Notes under the pieces: model-generated | What the model saw: only the letters and a program-made list of their open reading frames with translations | Told to the model about the DNA's origin: nothing | Database searches by the model: none | Translations under genes and position numbers: made by a program | Origin: Xanthomonas sacchari | GTDB taxonomy: Bacteria; Pseudomonadota; Gammaproteobacteria; Xanthomonadales; Xanthomonadaceae | Direction of reading: 5' to 3' | Length of the DNA: 64,000 nucleotides | Assembly: GCF_024266585.1 (NCBI RefSeq) | Contig: NZ_CP100647.1 | Span: 4,569,001-4,633,000, forward strand | In this document: one piece after another, positions 50,902 to 60,338 of the stretch | Layout of the letters: each line of letters starts with the position of its first letter | How positions within the stretch are numbered: position 1 is the first letter of the stretch

Positions 50902-51600
50902 ATGCCATCACTGCCACGTTGTCTGCCTTTCCTCCTTTCGGCAAGCCTGATCGGCTGCCAGCCGTCCGCGCAAACCGCACCGGCCGACCACGCCGCCAAC
51001 GGCGGCACGGACTCGCCCTCCCCTGCTCCAACAACCGACAAGGCGCCCGCTTCGCCGGCGGCGTCCCTTTCAGGGGAGGCATCCCTGCAACCCTTGCTCA
51101 AGCCGGGAGACCAGATCCTCGCCTTCAGACAGCACGACCTGACCGGCAACGGCGGGACCGATGCCGTCGCCATCGTCCGCCACGCCAATGCCGATGCATC
51201 AGGCAATATCTGCGAGCTGCTGGTCCTGCAACAGGCGAATGCGGCATGGAGCGTGGCCGACCGTAGCCCGCAAGCGGTCGACTGCCTCTACAACGATGTG
51301 GCGCGCAACGCGAAGCGCCTGGACGACAACCTGAGCCTGAAGACGCAGGAAATCGTCTACGTCAACCAGCAGACCCGCAGCAATGTCACCTACACGCTGA
51401 AATACGACTCGGCCAAGAAAGCCTGGTATCTGGCGGAAGCGAGCAGCACGGCACCTGCAGAGAATCCGCAGAGCGGCGCGATGGACGTCTTCCGCGGAAC
51501 CGCCAGTTATCCGGCGGACTTCGCATGGACCCCGATCTCGCAGATCGACCCAGAAAAACTGCAGGACGCCATGGACAAGCACCGCGCCGTCGTCCAGTAA
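50902..51600 (+). CDS. Putative X-Tfi immunity lipoprotein
   Basis: A 232-residue lipoprotein: short basic N-terminus, hydrophobic stretch and lipobox LIGC (Cys near residue 19), then a Thr/Pro/Ala-rich linker (to about residue 60) and a soluble domain. It sits 21 nt upstream of a gene with a GH19-type lysozyme and XVIPCD. In X. citri the XAC2610/XAC2609 pair has this order, where the periplasmic lipoprotein blocks the lysozyme effector, so immunity is the likely role. Confidence 0.75.
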   Translation: MPSLPRCLPFLLSASLIGCQPSAQTAPADHAANGGTDSPSPAPTTDKAPASPAASLSGEASLQPLLKPGDQILAFRQHDLTGNGGTDAVAIVRHANADASGNICELLVLQQANAAWSVADRSPQAVDCLYNDVARNAKRLDDNLSLKTQEIVYVNQQTRSNVTYTLKYDSAKKAWYLAEASSTAPAENPQSGAMDVFRGTASYPADFAWTPISQIDPEKLQDAMDKHRAVVQ

Positions 51601-51621
51601 TCCGATTCTAAGGAGAGAATC

Positions 51622-52818
51622 ATGCCCCGTTTCAACGAAAGTTCGGCGCTGCTGCTCAAGACTGCGGTCGATTCGGGCATCACCTCGCCGACGGAACTGG
51701 CCAACCTGATGGGAAATGCCGCCGTCGAGACCGGTCACTTTCGCCGCATGCACGAGAACCTGGGCTATACCTCGGCCGACAGCGTGATCGCCGCGGTCTC
51801 CTCGGCCGATGACCGCTTCACCCGCAAACAGGTGGAGGACGCCGTCGCCAGCCGCGATCCGCAGCGCATTGCCACCGTGATGTACGAAAACCGCGCCGAT
51901 CTCGGCAATACCGAACCCGGCGACGGCTGGCGGTTTCATGGCCGCGGCTATCTGCAGTACACCGGCCGCGACAACTACGAGCGCTACGGCCAGCGCTTCA
52001 ATGTGGATCTCGCCAACAACCCGGACCTGGCGGCCGAGCCGCAAACGGCGGCCAATCTAGCGGTGGCCTACTGGCGGGATCGCGTGCCGGAGAACCTGCG
52101 CGACAACGCCCGTGCAGCGGGCCGTATCATCAATGGTGGCGACAACGGTGCCAACGAACGCGTGCAGGCCGCGAACCAATGGGCCCAGACCATCACGCCC
52201 GAACTAATCGCCGACATCCAGAGCGGCAAAATCTCGCTGCAGCAGTTGGCCAGCATGGGTGGGGATGAGCGCAACCAGCAAACCCGGGCGCTGCAGGAGC
52301 AATTGGCTGAACTGGGCTATCGCGGCGCCGACGGCAAGCCGTTGAAGCCGGATGGCGACTTCGGACGCAATACGCGCCATGCCCTGAAAGAGTTCCAGCG
52401 CGCGCATGGCCTGGATGATGATGCCGTTGTCGGACGCGACACACGGGCAGCTTTGGCCGAGGCCAAGCGCTCGCCCCTGCTCTCCGAAGCCACGCACGCC
52501 GACCATCCGTTCTTCAACGCACTGCGCGAACGCATGCCCGGCGCCACCGACGCGCAAGTCGCGCACACCCTGCAAGCGGCCAAGGCCGAGGGCATCCAGG
52601 GCCCGCAGCAACTGCAGACGGTCACGGTGCAGGACAAGGTTGCGTTCGTCGCTGGCACCACGCCAGGATTTCGCGTTCGTGTCGATCTGGACCAAACGCC
52701 GACGCTGCAGGAAAGCACTCGCCAGGTGAATGCGCAGAATCAGCAGCGCGACCAAGCATTGCAGCAGCCGGCCCCGCAACAGGAACCTGCCCAGGCACGC
52801 GGTGGCATGGCGCATTGA
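51622..52818 (+). CDS. X-T4SS bacterial-killing effector (GH19 lysozyme, PG-binding, XVIPCD)
   Basis: A 398-residue protein without a signal peptide. Residues 1-190 form a GH19-type lysozyme: Glu36 (VETG) and Glu45 (ENLGY) as catalytic candidates, and GRGYLQYTGRDNY near 108. Residues about 215-280 are a peptidoglycan-binding domain (ALQEQLAELGY and DGDFGRNTRHALKEFQ). Residues about 285-398 end with HPFFNALRERMP, VQDKVAFVAGT and a Gln-rich tail, which match XVIPCD, the VirD4 recognition domain of Xanthomonadales T4SS effectors. AAGGAGAG precedes the start. No T4SS gene is in the window. Confidence 0.88.
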   Translation: MPRFNESSALLLKTAVDSGITSPTELANLMGNAAVETGHFRRMHENLGYTSADSVIAAVSSADDRFTRKQVEDAVASRDPQRIATVMYENRADLGNTEPGDGWRFHGRGYLQYTGRDNYERYGQRFNVDLANNPDLAAEPQTAANLAVAYWRDRVPENLRDNARAAGRIINGGDNGANERVQAANQWAQTITPELIADIQSGKISLQQLASMGGDERNQQTRALQEQLAELGYRGADGKPLKPDGDFGRNTRHALKEFQRAHGLDDDAVVGRDTRAALAEAKRSPLLSEATHADHPFFNALRERMPGATDAQVAHTLQAAKAEGIQGPQQLQTVTVQDKVAFVAGTTPGFRVRVDLDQTPTLQESTRQVNAQNQQRDQALQQPAPQQEPAQARGGMAH

Positions 52819-53067
52819 ACGAAGCTGCCGCGCTACTCGCGCAGCGCGCGGCACCTAGGTCCCGATGAGATGTGGACCGGAGAGCAAAGCGCTTCTGCCG
52901 GATTAGCGCGTTGGGCCGGTGCCACAACCCTGCCGATGCGTTTCGCACTTAGCGACGGCAAATGCGGCGCTCGCCCGTTGCAATCATCCCCTCTCGGCAC
53001 CGCGTCGGTTACGATGCGCTCCCGCATCCGAGCCCCGTGCCGCGCCCTTGGCGCCGGCAGATCCCAC

Positions 53068-53904
53068 GTGACCCGCTATTCCGGCCCCCTGCTGACCCGT
53101 CCGCTCGCCGCCGCGCTGCTCGCCGCGCGCGATGCCGGCACCGCCACCTGGTCCGGCTCGCTCGACCTGGAGCGCAGTCAGGGGCAGGCGCTGCTTGGCA
53201 CTGAACGTTGGCAGTGGCAGGGGCGCGACTACCCCTATCCGGGCAAGCTCAAGGACCGCACGCTCTACTACTGGGATGGCGAGGATTTCGAAGCGGTGTC
53301 GCGCTTCGGCGGCGCGCTGATCAAGCTGGTGCCCACCGAGTGGGGCGCGCCGACCTTCGAGATCGACGGCATCAAGATGCTGCCCAGCGCGCAGCTGTCG
53401 CCGTTCGAGGACGCGCGGCGCAAGGTGGCGCTGGTGGAACCGCGCGGCAAGCAGGTGCTCGATACCTGCGGCGGCCTCGGCTATTTCGCCGCCTGCGCGC
53501 TGGAGGCCGGCGTGGCGCGGCTGCACTCGTTCGAGAAGAACGCGGATGTGCTGTGGCTGCGCACGCTCAATCCGTGGTCGCCGGATCCGGCCGCCAGCGA
53601 CGGCCGTCTGCAGCTGACCCATGGCGATGTCGGCGCCGCCATCGGCGGCATCGCCGATGCGTCGATGGATGCGATCCTGCACGACCCGCCACGCTTCGGC
53701 ATCGCCGGCGAACTCTACGCGCAAACCTTCTACGACCAGCTCGCGCGGGTGCTGCGCCGCGGCGGCCGGCTATTCCACTACACCGGCAGTCCGAACAAGC
53801 TCACCAGCGGCCGCGACGTGCCGCGCGAGGTGGCCAAGCGCCTGGAGAAGGCCGGCTTCGCCGCGCAACTGGCGCTGGACGGGGTGCTGGCCACGCGCCG
53901 CTGA
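53068..53904 (+). CDS. Class I SAM-dependent methyltransferase
   Basis: A 278-residue protein from a GTG start at 53068. It has a small N-terminal beta region (TRYSGPLLTRP, WQGRDYPYPGKLKDRTLYYW) and a methyltransferase core: motif I VLDTCGGLGYFAA, EKNADVLWLRTLNPW, and ILHDPPRFG, where D-P-P is the loop of rRNA/tRNA base methyltransferases, with LARVLRRGGRLFHYTG. The N-terminal extension upstream is Arg-rich and probably not translated. The RNA target is unknown. Confidence 0.8.
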   Translation: MTRYSGPLLTRPLAAALLAARDAGTATWSGSLDLERSQGQALLGTERWQWQGRDYPYPGKLKDRTLYYWDGEDFEAVSRFGGALIKLVPTEWGAPTFEIDGIKMLPSAQLSPFEDARRKVALVEPRGKQVLDTCGGLGYFAACALEAGVARLHSFEKNADVLWLRTLNPWSPDPAASDGRLQLTHGDVGAAIGGIADASMDAILHDPPRFGIAGELYAQTFYDQLARVLRRGGRLFHYTGSPNKLTSGRDVPREVAKRLEKAGFAAQLALDGVLATRR

Positions 53905-53925
53905 AGCCACGTCGCGGCCGAAACG

Positions 53926-54834
53926 TCAGATCGACGCCAGGAAGTGCTCGCGCAACCAGCGATGCGCCGGATCGCGGTGCACGCGCTCGTGCCAGAGCAT
54001 GGCCATCTCGTAGCCGGGCAGTTCCAGCGGTGGCGCGCATACTTGCAGGCCGGGCTGCCCGCGTGCCAGCCGCTCGGGCAGCATCGCCACCAGGTCGCTA
54101 CGCTGAAGCGCGGCGACGACGAACAGGAAATGCGGCACCGACAGCACCACGCGGCGCCGCAACCCACGCGCGCGCAGTGCCGCATCGGTGACGCCGCTGA
54201 AGCCGCCGCCGTCGGGCGAGACGATGACGTGGTCGAGCGTGCAGAACTGCGCCAGGCTCGGCCGCCGCCGCAATCGCGGATGGCCGGCACGGCCGACCAG
54301 GACATAGCGCTCGGCGAACAGCGTACGGCGGTGCAGGCCGGGCGGCGCGTCGGCGACGGTATGCAGGGCCAGGTCGATCTGGCCCTGTTCGGCCTGCTGC
54401 GCGATCGCCGGCGGCGCCAGCTGCAGCACCGCCAGCCGGGAGCCCGGCGCCACCCGGCGCAAGGCGGCGATCGCCGGCAGTAGCACGGTCGAGGCGCCGT
54501 AGTCGGTGGCCGCCACCTGCCACAGTGTCTGCGCCCGCGCCGGATCGAACGGCGCTTCCGGCGCCACCGCCTGCTGCAGCGCCTGCAAGGCCTCGCGCAG
54601 CGGGGCGCGCAGCGCCTCGGCGCGGGCGGTGGGACGCATCCCGCGCGGTCCCGGCAGCAGCAGCGGATCGTCCAGCGCCTCGCGCAGCTTGGCCAGATGC
54701 ACGCTGACCGAAGGCTGGGACAGATGCAGGCGTGCCGCGGCGCGGGTCACGTTGTGCGTGTCGAGCAACGTGTCCAGCGTCAGCAGCAGGTTCAGGTCCA
54801 GGCGTCGCAGATCAACCATCGCAATAGCGGACAT
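53926..54834 (-). CDS. LysR-family transcriptional regulator
   Basis: A 302-residue LysR protein: winged HTH at the N-terminus (LLLTLDTLLDTHNVTRAAARLHLSQPSVSVHLAKLREAL) and a periplasmic-binding-like effector domain. It is divergent from a quinone reductase gene with a 69-nt gap containing a short inverted repeat, the usual LysR arrangement for controlling the neighbour. Met6 (54819) is an alternative start. Confidence 0.92.
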   Translation of the reverse strand: MSAIAMVDLRRLDLNLLLTLDTLLDTHNVTRAAARLHLSQPSVSVHLAKLREALDDPLLLPGPRGMRPTARAEALRAPLREALQALQQAVAPEAPFDPARAQTLWQVAATDYGASTVLLPAIAALRRVAPGSRLAVLQLAPPAIAQQAEQGQIDLALHTVADAPPGLHRRTLFAERYVLVGRAGHPRLRRRPSLAQFCTLDHVIVSPDGGGFSGVTDAALRARGLRRRVVLSVPHFLFVVAALQRSDLVAMLPERLARGQPGLQVCAPPLELPGYEMAMLWHERVHRDPAHRWLREHFLASI

Positions 54835-54865
54835 TAAGGCAATTCATTTCCACTATAGCGAACGA

Positions 54866-54884
54866 GGACCTAGCGTGGAGGTCC
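54866..54884. promoter_or_regulatory. Inverted repeat in the LysR / quinone reductase gap
   Basis: GGACCT-N7-AGGTCC is a perfect 6-bp inverted repeat just before the ribosome site of the quinone reductase gene. Its position fits a regulator site that could block translation start or RNA polymerase, but the right arm also forms part of the ribosome site, so it could be chance. Confidence 0.3.
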
Positions 54885-54903
54885 CCCCTCACCGAGCACC
54901 CGC

Positions 54904-55737
54904 ATGAACGTCTTGCTGGTCTACGCCCATCCCGAACCCGCCTCGCTCAACGGCGCCCTCAAGCAGGTGGCGGTGCAACGCCTGCAGGACGCCGGCCACC
55001 ACGTCCAGGTCTCGGATCTGTACGCAATGGACTGGAAGACCACGGTCGACGCGCAGGACAGCCTGGACGGCGCCGCGGAGGCGCGCTTCGATCCCTCGCG
55101 CGACTCCCAGCGCGCCTACGCCAGCGGCCGCCAGCGCGCGGACATCGCCGCCGAGCAGGACAAGCTGCGCTGGGCCGACGCCCTGCTGTTGCAGTTCCCG
55201 CTGTGGTGGTTCTCGATGCCGGCCATCCTCAAGGGCTGGGTGGACCGGGTGTATGCCTGCGGCTTCGCCTACGGCGTCGGCGAACACTCCGACACGCACT
55301 GGGGCGATCGCTACGGCGAAGGCACGCTGGCCGGCAAGCGCGCGATGCTGATCGTCACCGCCGGCGGCTGGGAATCGCACTACGCGCCGCGCGGCATCAA
55401 CGGGCCCATCGACGACCTGCTGTTCCCGATCCAGCACGGCATCCTGCACTACCCGGGCTTCGACGTGCTGCCGCCGTTCGTGGTCTACCGCAGCGGACGC
55501 ATGGATGCGGCGCGTTTCGCGCAGACCAGCGCGGCGCTGGGCGAGCGCCTGGACACCTTGTTCAGTGCTGCGCCGATCGCCTTCCGCAAGCAGAACGGCG
55601 GCGACTACGCGATTCCGGCGCTGACCCTGCGGGCCGATCTGGCCCCCGGCCGCAGCGGCGTCGGCATCCATGTCGCCGGTACGGACGCGCAACCAGCCAC
55701 GACCTCCGAGCGCACCGCGGCGACGCCGGCGACGTAG
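54904..55737 (+). CDS. NAD(P)H quinone reductase (flavodoxin-like, NQO family)
   Basis: A 277-residue FMN/FAD flavodoxin-like reductase: MNVLLVYAHPEPASLNGAL at the start, QFPLWWFSMPAILKGWVDRVYACGFAYG (family signature with the Trp-Phe and DRV), and TAGGWESHYAPRG. It reduces quinones by two electrons, a common protective enzyme. Divergent from a LysR regulator that probably controls it. A C-terminal Ala/Thr tail of about 30 residues is low-complexity. Confidence 0.9.
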   Translation: MNVLLVYAHPEPASLNGALKQVAVQRLQDAGHHVQVSDLYAMDWKTTVDAQDSLDGAAEARFDPSRDSQRAYASGRQRADIAAEQDKLRWADALLLQFPLWWFSMPAILKGWVDRVYACGFAYGVGEHSDTHWGDRYGEGTLAGKRAMLIVTAGGWESHYAPRGINGPIDDLLFPIQHGILHYPGFDVLPPFVVYRSGRMDAARFAQTSAALGERLDTLFSAAPIAFRKQNGGDYAIPALTLRADLAPGRSGVGIHVAGTDAQPATTSERTAATPAT

Positions 55738-55801
55738 CGCGGCGGCGACGCCGCACCTGTAGGATGCGGACGATCGCCATCCAGCAGGAGCCGCCTCGCC
55801 G

Positions 55802-56893
55802 ATGCCCGCCGCCGTCTTCGTCCGCCTGCTCGCCGTGTGCAGCGCCGCCCTGCTCGGCGCCTGCGCCACGCAGGCGCCGCGCGTGCCCGAGCGCACGCCC
55901 AGCGAGGTCAAGGCCGACATCGCCCGGCGCATCCCGGCGACGGTGCCCGACCGCCGCGGCTGGGCCGACGACGTCTATGTGGCCCTGGCCTCGCAGAACC
56001 TGGGCACCAGCGCCGACAACATCTGTGCGGTACTGGCGGTGATCGAACAGGAATCGACCTACCAGACCAACCCGCCGGTGCCGGGACTGGGCAAGATCGC
56101 ACGGGCGGAACTGCAAAAGCGCGCGGCCGCGCTGCATGTGCCGGCGTTCGCGCTGGAGACGGCGCTCAAGCTGCGCGGACCGGATGGCCGCAGCTATGCC
56201 GAGCGTCTGGCCGCCGCACGCACCGAACAGGATCTCAGCGCCATCTTCGAGGACATCGCCGGCAGCGTGCCGCTGGGCCAGCGCCTGTTCGGCGATCTCA
56301 ACCCGGTGCACACCGCCGGGCCGATGCAGGTGAGCATCGCCTTCGCCGAAGCGCATACCGACGGCTACCCGTACCCGCTGCGCGACAGCGTGCGCCACGC
56401 GGTGTTCAGCCGCCGCGGCGGCATCTGGTTCGGCACCCGCCACCTGCTCGGCTACCCGAACGAGGCGGCGATGCTGTACCGCTTCGCCGACTTCAATGCC
56501 GGCTGGTATGCCAGCCGCAACGCCGCGTTCCAGGCGGCGCTGGCACGCGCAAGCGGCATTGCGCTTGCGCTCGATGGCGATCTGCTGACGCCCGGCGCCG
56601 ACCTCGACACGCCCGGCGCCACCGAGCACGCCGCGCGCAGCCTGGGCACGCAACTGGGCATGGATGCGCGCAGGATCCGCCGCGAACTGCAGCGTGGCGG
56701 CGAGGCGGATTTCGCCGACAGCGCGCTGTATCGCCAGGTGTTCGCGCTGGCCGACCGCGATGCCGGCCGCCCGCTGCCGCGCGCCGTGCTGCCGGGCATC
56801 GCCCTGGAAAGCCCGAAGATCACCCGCAAGCTCACCACCGCCTGGTTCGCGCAACGCGTGGCCGAACGCTGGCAGCGCTGCCTGGACAAGTGA
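55802..56893 (+). CDS. DUF1615 lipoprotein
   Basis: A 363-residue lipoprotein with lipobox LLGAC (Cys near residue 21). The mature protein matches the DUF1615 pattern: CAVLAVIEQESTYQTNPPVPGLGKIA, FEDIAGSVPLGQRLFGDLNPVHTAGPMQVSIAFAEAH, and FADFNAGWYASRNAAFQAAL. The middle resembles a lysozyme-like fold with IEQES at the position of a catalytic Glu, so peptidoglycan activity is possible. No partner gene is adjacent. Confidence 0.85.
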   Translation: MPAAVFVRLLAVCSAALLGACATQAPRVPERTPSEVKADIARRIPATVPDRRGWADDVYVALASQNLGTSADNICAVLAVIEQESTYQTNPPVPGLGKIARAELQKRAAALHVPAFALETALKLRGPDGRSYAERLAAARTEQDLSAIFEDIAGSVPLGQRLFGDLNPVHTAGPMQVSIAFAEAHTDGYPYPLRDSVRHAVFSRRGGIWFGTRHLLGYPNEAAMLYRFADFNAGWYASRNAAFQAALARASGIALALDGDLLTPGADLDTPGATEHAARSLGTQLGMDARRIRRELQRGGEADFADSALYRQVFALADRDAGRPLPRAVLPGIALESPKITRKLTTAWFAQRVAERWQRCLDK

Positions 56894-56919
56894 TGCCGCG
56901 GTGATCCGGCGGCCGCGTG

Positions 56920-57252
56920 CTACGTCGGCTTGCGCAGCGCCATGACCGACCAGCCAAGGGCGACGGCCAGCGCCAGCAACACGAGACTGAGGACACCGTC
57001 CCATGCGATCGAGAACCAGTAGTGGCCAGGATCGCTCTGCAGCAGATGGATCCGTGGCGGGCCGATGCGCGATCCACCGATGTACACGCCGCTCAGCAGT
57101 GCCTTCGCCAGCAGATACAGCTTCAACACCGCGCTCGCGCCGATGGCAGCGGCCACCAGCAGCAACACCGGCCGTTGCAGACGCGCGACCAGCCGCTGCG
57201 CGCGGCTGGGGGGCGGTGCGGGCGGCGGGTGTCGTCGTTGGCGTTTGCCCAT
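56920..57252 (-). CDS. Small membrane protein (110 aa)
   Basis: A 110-residue protein with a basic N-terminus and two hydrophobic segments (LLLVAAAIGASAVLKLYLLAKALL and WDGVLSLVLLALAVALGWSVMAL). I do not recognise the family. It converges on the DUF1615 gene with a 26-nt gap. Confidence 0.6.
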   Translation of the reverse strand: MGKRQRRHPPPAPPPSRAQRLVARLQRPVLLLVAAAIGASAVLKLYLLAKALLSGVYIGGSRIGPPRIHLLQSDPGHYWFSIAWDGVLSLVLLALAVALGWSVMALRKPT

Positions 57253-57376
57253 GGCTCCTCGCCTGCGCTTGGGGGCTGCATTCTAGAACGGTGGCGAAGA
57301 ACGCAGCGCGCGATGGAGTACCGACGCAGCGCCTCCGCAGGCGGCGCAGTGCATCATCTGGATCGCGGCGCCTGCG

Positions 57377-57721
57377 CTATCGCGCCGTGCGCTGCCGTGG
57401 CGCGCCGAGCAGACCGATCCGGCGGAACCACAGTTCCAGCGGCACCGTGACCAGCGGCGGCAATGCCGCCAGCAGGCTCAACGCCCACGCCCACCAGGGC
57501 CAGCGCAACCGCAGCGCCGCGACCAGGCTGGCCACCACGTACAGCAGGAACGCCACGCCATGCAGGCGGCCGAACAGCCACACGCCCAACTCGGTGGTCT
57601 GGGTGCCGTATTTGAGCAGCATGCCGAGCAAGAGGCCGGCCCAGGTCAGGCCTTCGAACACGGCGGCAACGGCGAACAGCCGGCCCACCGGCGACAGCGG
57701 AGCAGAAGAAGACAAGGACAC
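57377..57721 (-). CDS. DUF3817 small membrane protein
   Basis: A 114-residue protein from a GTG start at 57721 with GGAG 6 nt upstream. It has three hydrophobic helices in the DUF3817 pattern: FAVAAVFEGLTWAGLLLGMLLKY, HGVAFLLYVVASLVAALRL and WALSLLAALPPLVTVPLELWF. The His in LHGVAFL and the Glu in the first helix are family features. Role unknown. Confidence 0.8.
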   Translation of the reverse strand: MSLSSSAPLSPVGRLFAVAAVFEGLTWAGLLLGMLLKYGTQTTELGVWLFGRLHGVAFLLYVVASLVAALRLRWPWWAWALSLLAALPPLVTVPLELWFRRIGLLGAPRQRTAR

Positions 57722-57916
57722 GCGCGACTCCAGTAAGGGAACGAGGCCGCGACGCGATGGCGGCGGCGACGCCCGCTGGCGCCTGCATTGTAGAGCGTGT
57801 CGTCGCGCTTGGTGCACAGCCGCGACGCGGTCACGTCACATGTGGGCCGCGCACAGCAATCGCACCAATCCGTCATCGCCCCGTCGGCGGTGCGCCGCAG
57901 CGCACCGCGGCAGTGC

Positions 57917-60004
57917 TCAGCGGCGCTGTTCCAGCACCGCCACGTCGTCGGGCGCCAGTTGCACCGTATCGCCGCTCGGCGCCGGTCCCAGCAGCGACCG
58001 CATCGCTGCCGGCAGCCGCACGGCGTGCGCGGCGGTGCCGTGGTTGATCAGCAGCACGATGCGACGCGCGCCATCGCTGCGCACGCCCACTTCCACATCC
58101 TCCGGCACGTCGGCCAGCGGCGCCTGCACCCCGGCGTCGCGCAACCAGTCGCCGGTGAGGCGATCCAGCGTCGCATCGTCGAACCAGCCGCCGACATAGC
58201 TGATGCGGCCCTTGCCGACGCGCCGGGTCAACAGCGCCGGCGCGCCATCCAGCCAGCCATTGGCCGTGCCGTACCGCAGCGGCGCGGTGGTGTCGGCGGC
58301 GGTGGCCTGCAACTGCTCGGCCCAGATTCTGGCGCTGCCGTCTGCGCCCGTGCCGACCAGCGGGATCGGCTTGTCCAGCGCATAGAACTGCTCCACGCGA
58401 CCACCAAGCAACGCCGCCAGCGGACCGGGCTGGCGCTGCGGGTGCAGGCCGTTGTCGATGTTCTTCATGCCGCTGCGCGGCCCCAGCACCAGATGCCCAC
58501 CGTGTTCGACGTAGGCCTTCAACCGCTGCGCCTGCGCCTCGGTCAGCACGTTCAGCGCCGGCGCCACCACCAGCTTGTAGCGCTCCAGCGGCGCCATCGC
58601 CGAGACCACGTCGACCACCTGCGCCTGCTGCCGCAGCGGACGGTAGAAGCTCTTCATCTGCACGACCGGATCGAAGTCGGCGGCGTGCTTCTGGAAACCG
58701 ATCGCCCAGCGGCTGTCGAAGTCGTTGATCAGCGCCACTTGCGCCTGCGGCATGGTGCCGGCAAGGGCCGGCCCGGCCTTGGCGAACTCCGCACCGACCT
58801 GCTGGATCTCCGCATACACCGGCACCGGCTCGCCATCGGCGCCGACCAGGGTGCCGTGGTATTCCTCCTGCCCGTTGGGCGCTGCACGCCACTGCCAGTA
58901 CGACACCGCATCGGCGCCATGCGCCACCGCCTGCCACGCCATCGCCCGCACCTGGCCCTTGCGCAGCGCCACGTTGGTCGCGCGCCAGTTGACGAAGCCC
59001 GGCTGGGTCTCCATCACCCAGTAGTTGCGCTGCTTGTAGCCGCGGGTCAGATCGTGGCGGGCGGCGTTGTCCACCCAGTCGTAGCGTTCGCCGGCGACGT
59101 AGTCGTCCCAGGCGGCGATGTCGAGCACGCCGTGCACGGTGTAGGCGTCGAAGCCGGCGAACCAGCCCATGGTGTTGGTGGTGATGAACTGGCGTGGATC
59201 GGCATGCGGGCGGATCGCATCGATCTGGTTGCGCGAGTAGTCGGTCCAGGTGTCGCTGACGAAGCGCTTCCACTCCAGCAACAGGGCCGGATTCTCCTCG
59301 TCCTCGCGCACCGGGATCTGCGCGAAATCGTTATACGTCTGGCTCCAGTACGCCGTGGCCCAGCGCTGGTTGAGGGCGTCGATACTGCCGTACTTGCGCT
59401 GCAGCCAGGCATGGAACTGCGCCTTGGCCTCGGGATCGAACGAAGCCTGCGCGTACTCGTTGTCCAGTTGCCAGCCGACCACATGCGGGTTGTGCCCGTA
59501 GCGCTGCGCCATCTGCTCGGCGATGGCGTGGGCGAAACGGCGATAGCGGGCGCTGGCGAAGGAGAACTGCTGGCGGTTGCCGTGCTCGTCGCGCACGCCA
59601 TCCTGGCTGACCCGCAGGGTGTCCGGATAGGCCTGAGTCAACCAGGCCGGCGGCGCCGCGGTCGGCGTGCCCAGCACTACCACCATCCCATGGCGCGCGG
59701 CGGCGGCGATGGCGCGGTCCATCCAGGCGAAGTCGTACTGCCCCTCGCGCGGCTCCATCCGGCTCCAGGCGAATTCGCCGATCCGCACCACGCGCACGTG
59801 CGCCGCCTGCATCAGCGCCAGATCGTGCTCCCACTGCGCTTCCGGCCACTGCTCCGGATACCAGGCCACGCCCAGCAGCAGGGGCGCCGCGTCGCGATAG
59901 CGGGTGGCCTGCGCCTGTGCCAACGACGGCAGGCAGAGCGCGATCAGCAGGATCGCGGCGAACAGCGCAACGCCGCAGCGTTGCGGAAAACGGAACAGTG
60001 GCAT
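57917..60004 (-). CDS. Secreted GH42 beta-galactosidase
   Basis: A 695-residue enzyme with a signal peptide (MPLFRFPQRCGVALFAAILL to about residue 31), a GH42 catalytic barrel with general acid Glu in WQLDNEYAQ and nucleophile Glu in WVMETQPG, then a trimerisation domain and a small C-terminal domain. Start site 60004 follows GAAGG with good spacing. It should cut terminal beta-galactose from plant wall side chains in the periplasm or outside. It shares an intergenic region with a xylanase. Confidence 0.9.
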   Translation of the reverse strand: MPLFRFPQRCGVALFAAILLIALCLPSLAQAQATRYRDAAPLLLGVAWYPEQWPEAQWEHDLALMQAAHVRVVRIGEFAWSRMEPREGQYDFAWMDRAIAAAARHGMVVVLGTPTAAPPAWLTQAYPDTLRVSQDGVRDEHGNRQQFSFASARYRRFAHAIAEQMAQRYGHNPHVVGWQLDNEYAQASFDPEAKAQFHAWLQRKYGSIDALNQRWATAYWSQTYNDFAQIPVREDEENPALLLEWKRFVSDTWTDYSRNQIDAIRPHADPRQFITTNTMGWFAGFDAYTVHGVLDIAAWDDYVAGERYDWVDNAARHDLTRGYKQRNYWVMETQPGFVNWRATNVALRKGQVRAMAWQAVAHGADAVSYWQWRAAPNGQEEYHGTLVGADGEPVPVYAEIQQVGAEFAKAGPALAGTMPQAQVALINDFDSRWAIGFQKHAADFDPVVQMKSFYRPLRQQAQVVDVVSAMAPLERYKLVVAPALNVLTEAQAQRLKAYVEHGGHLVLGPRSGMKNIDNGLHPQRQPGPLAALLGGRVEQFYALDKPIPLVGTGADGSARIWAEQLQATAADTTAPLRYGTANGWLDGAPALLTRRVGKGRISYVGGWFDDATLDRLTGDWLRDAGVQAPLADVPEDVEVGVRSDGARRIVLLINHGTAAHAVRLPAAMRSLLGPAPSGDTVQLAPDDVAVLEQRR

Positions 60005-60338
60005 GCGCAACATCCTTCGCAACAGGAAATGCCGGCACACCCCCTGCGTGCTGCCGGCGTGTGCATTGTGCGCAGCTTTGTCCTGTGTGCACTTGTGCAT
60101 CTTGCGGCGTTTGCGCGCGCAACTGCGCACAATCCGCACCCCGCACCTCATCGCGTAACGCAGGATGCGCCAACGCTGCAGCGCGTCATCCAGCAAGGCC
60201 CATGCCTCCATGTGGACTGAGGACAGCGTTGCGCTCGCGTTGCGCCACCGGTCTCACTTGGACGCTTTGGACGATCGCGACATTGAAATGGTCACCTGCG
60301 CTGGCTAGCGTCACGCCTCCCCCACCCCTGGAGACACC
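60005..60338. other. Divergent promoter region of GH42 and GH30 genes
   Basis: A 334-nt region with no gene. It contains several GCG-rich short palindromic stretches (for example TTGCGCGCGCAA near 60110) that could bind a LacI- or GntR-type regulator. An AT-richer part (about 60268-60295) precedes the GH30 start. No site is strong enough to name. Confidence 0.45.
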
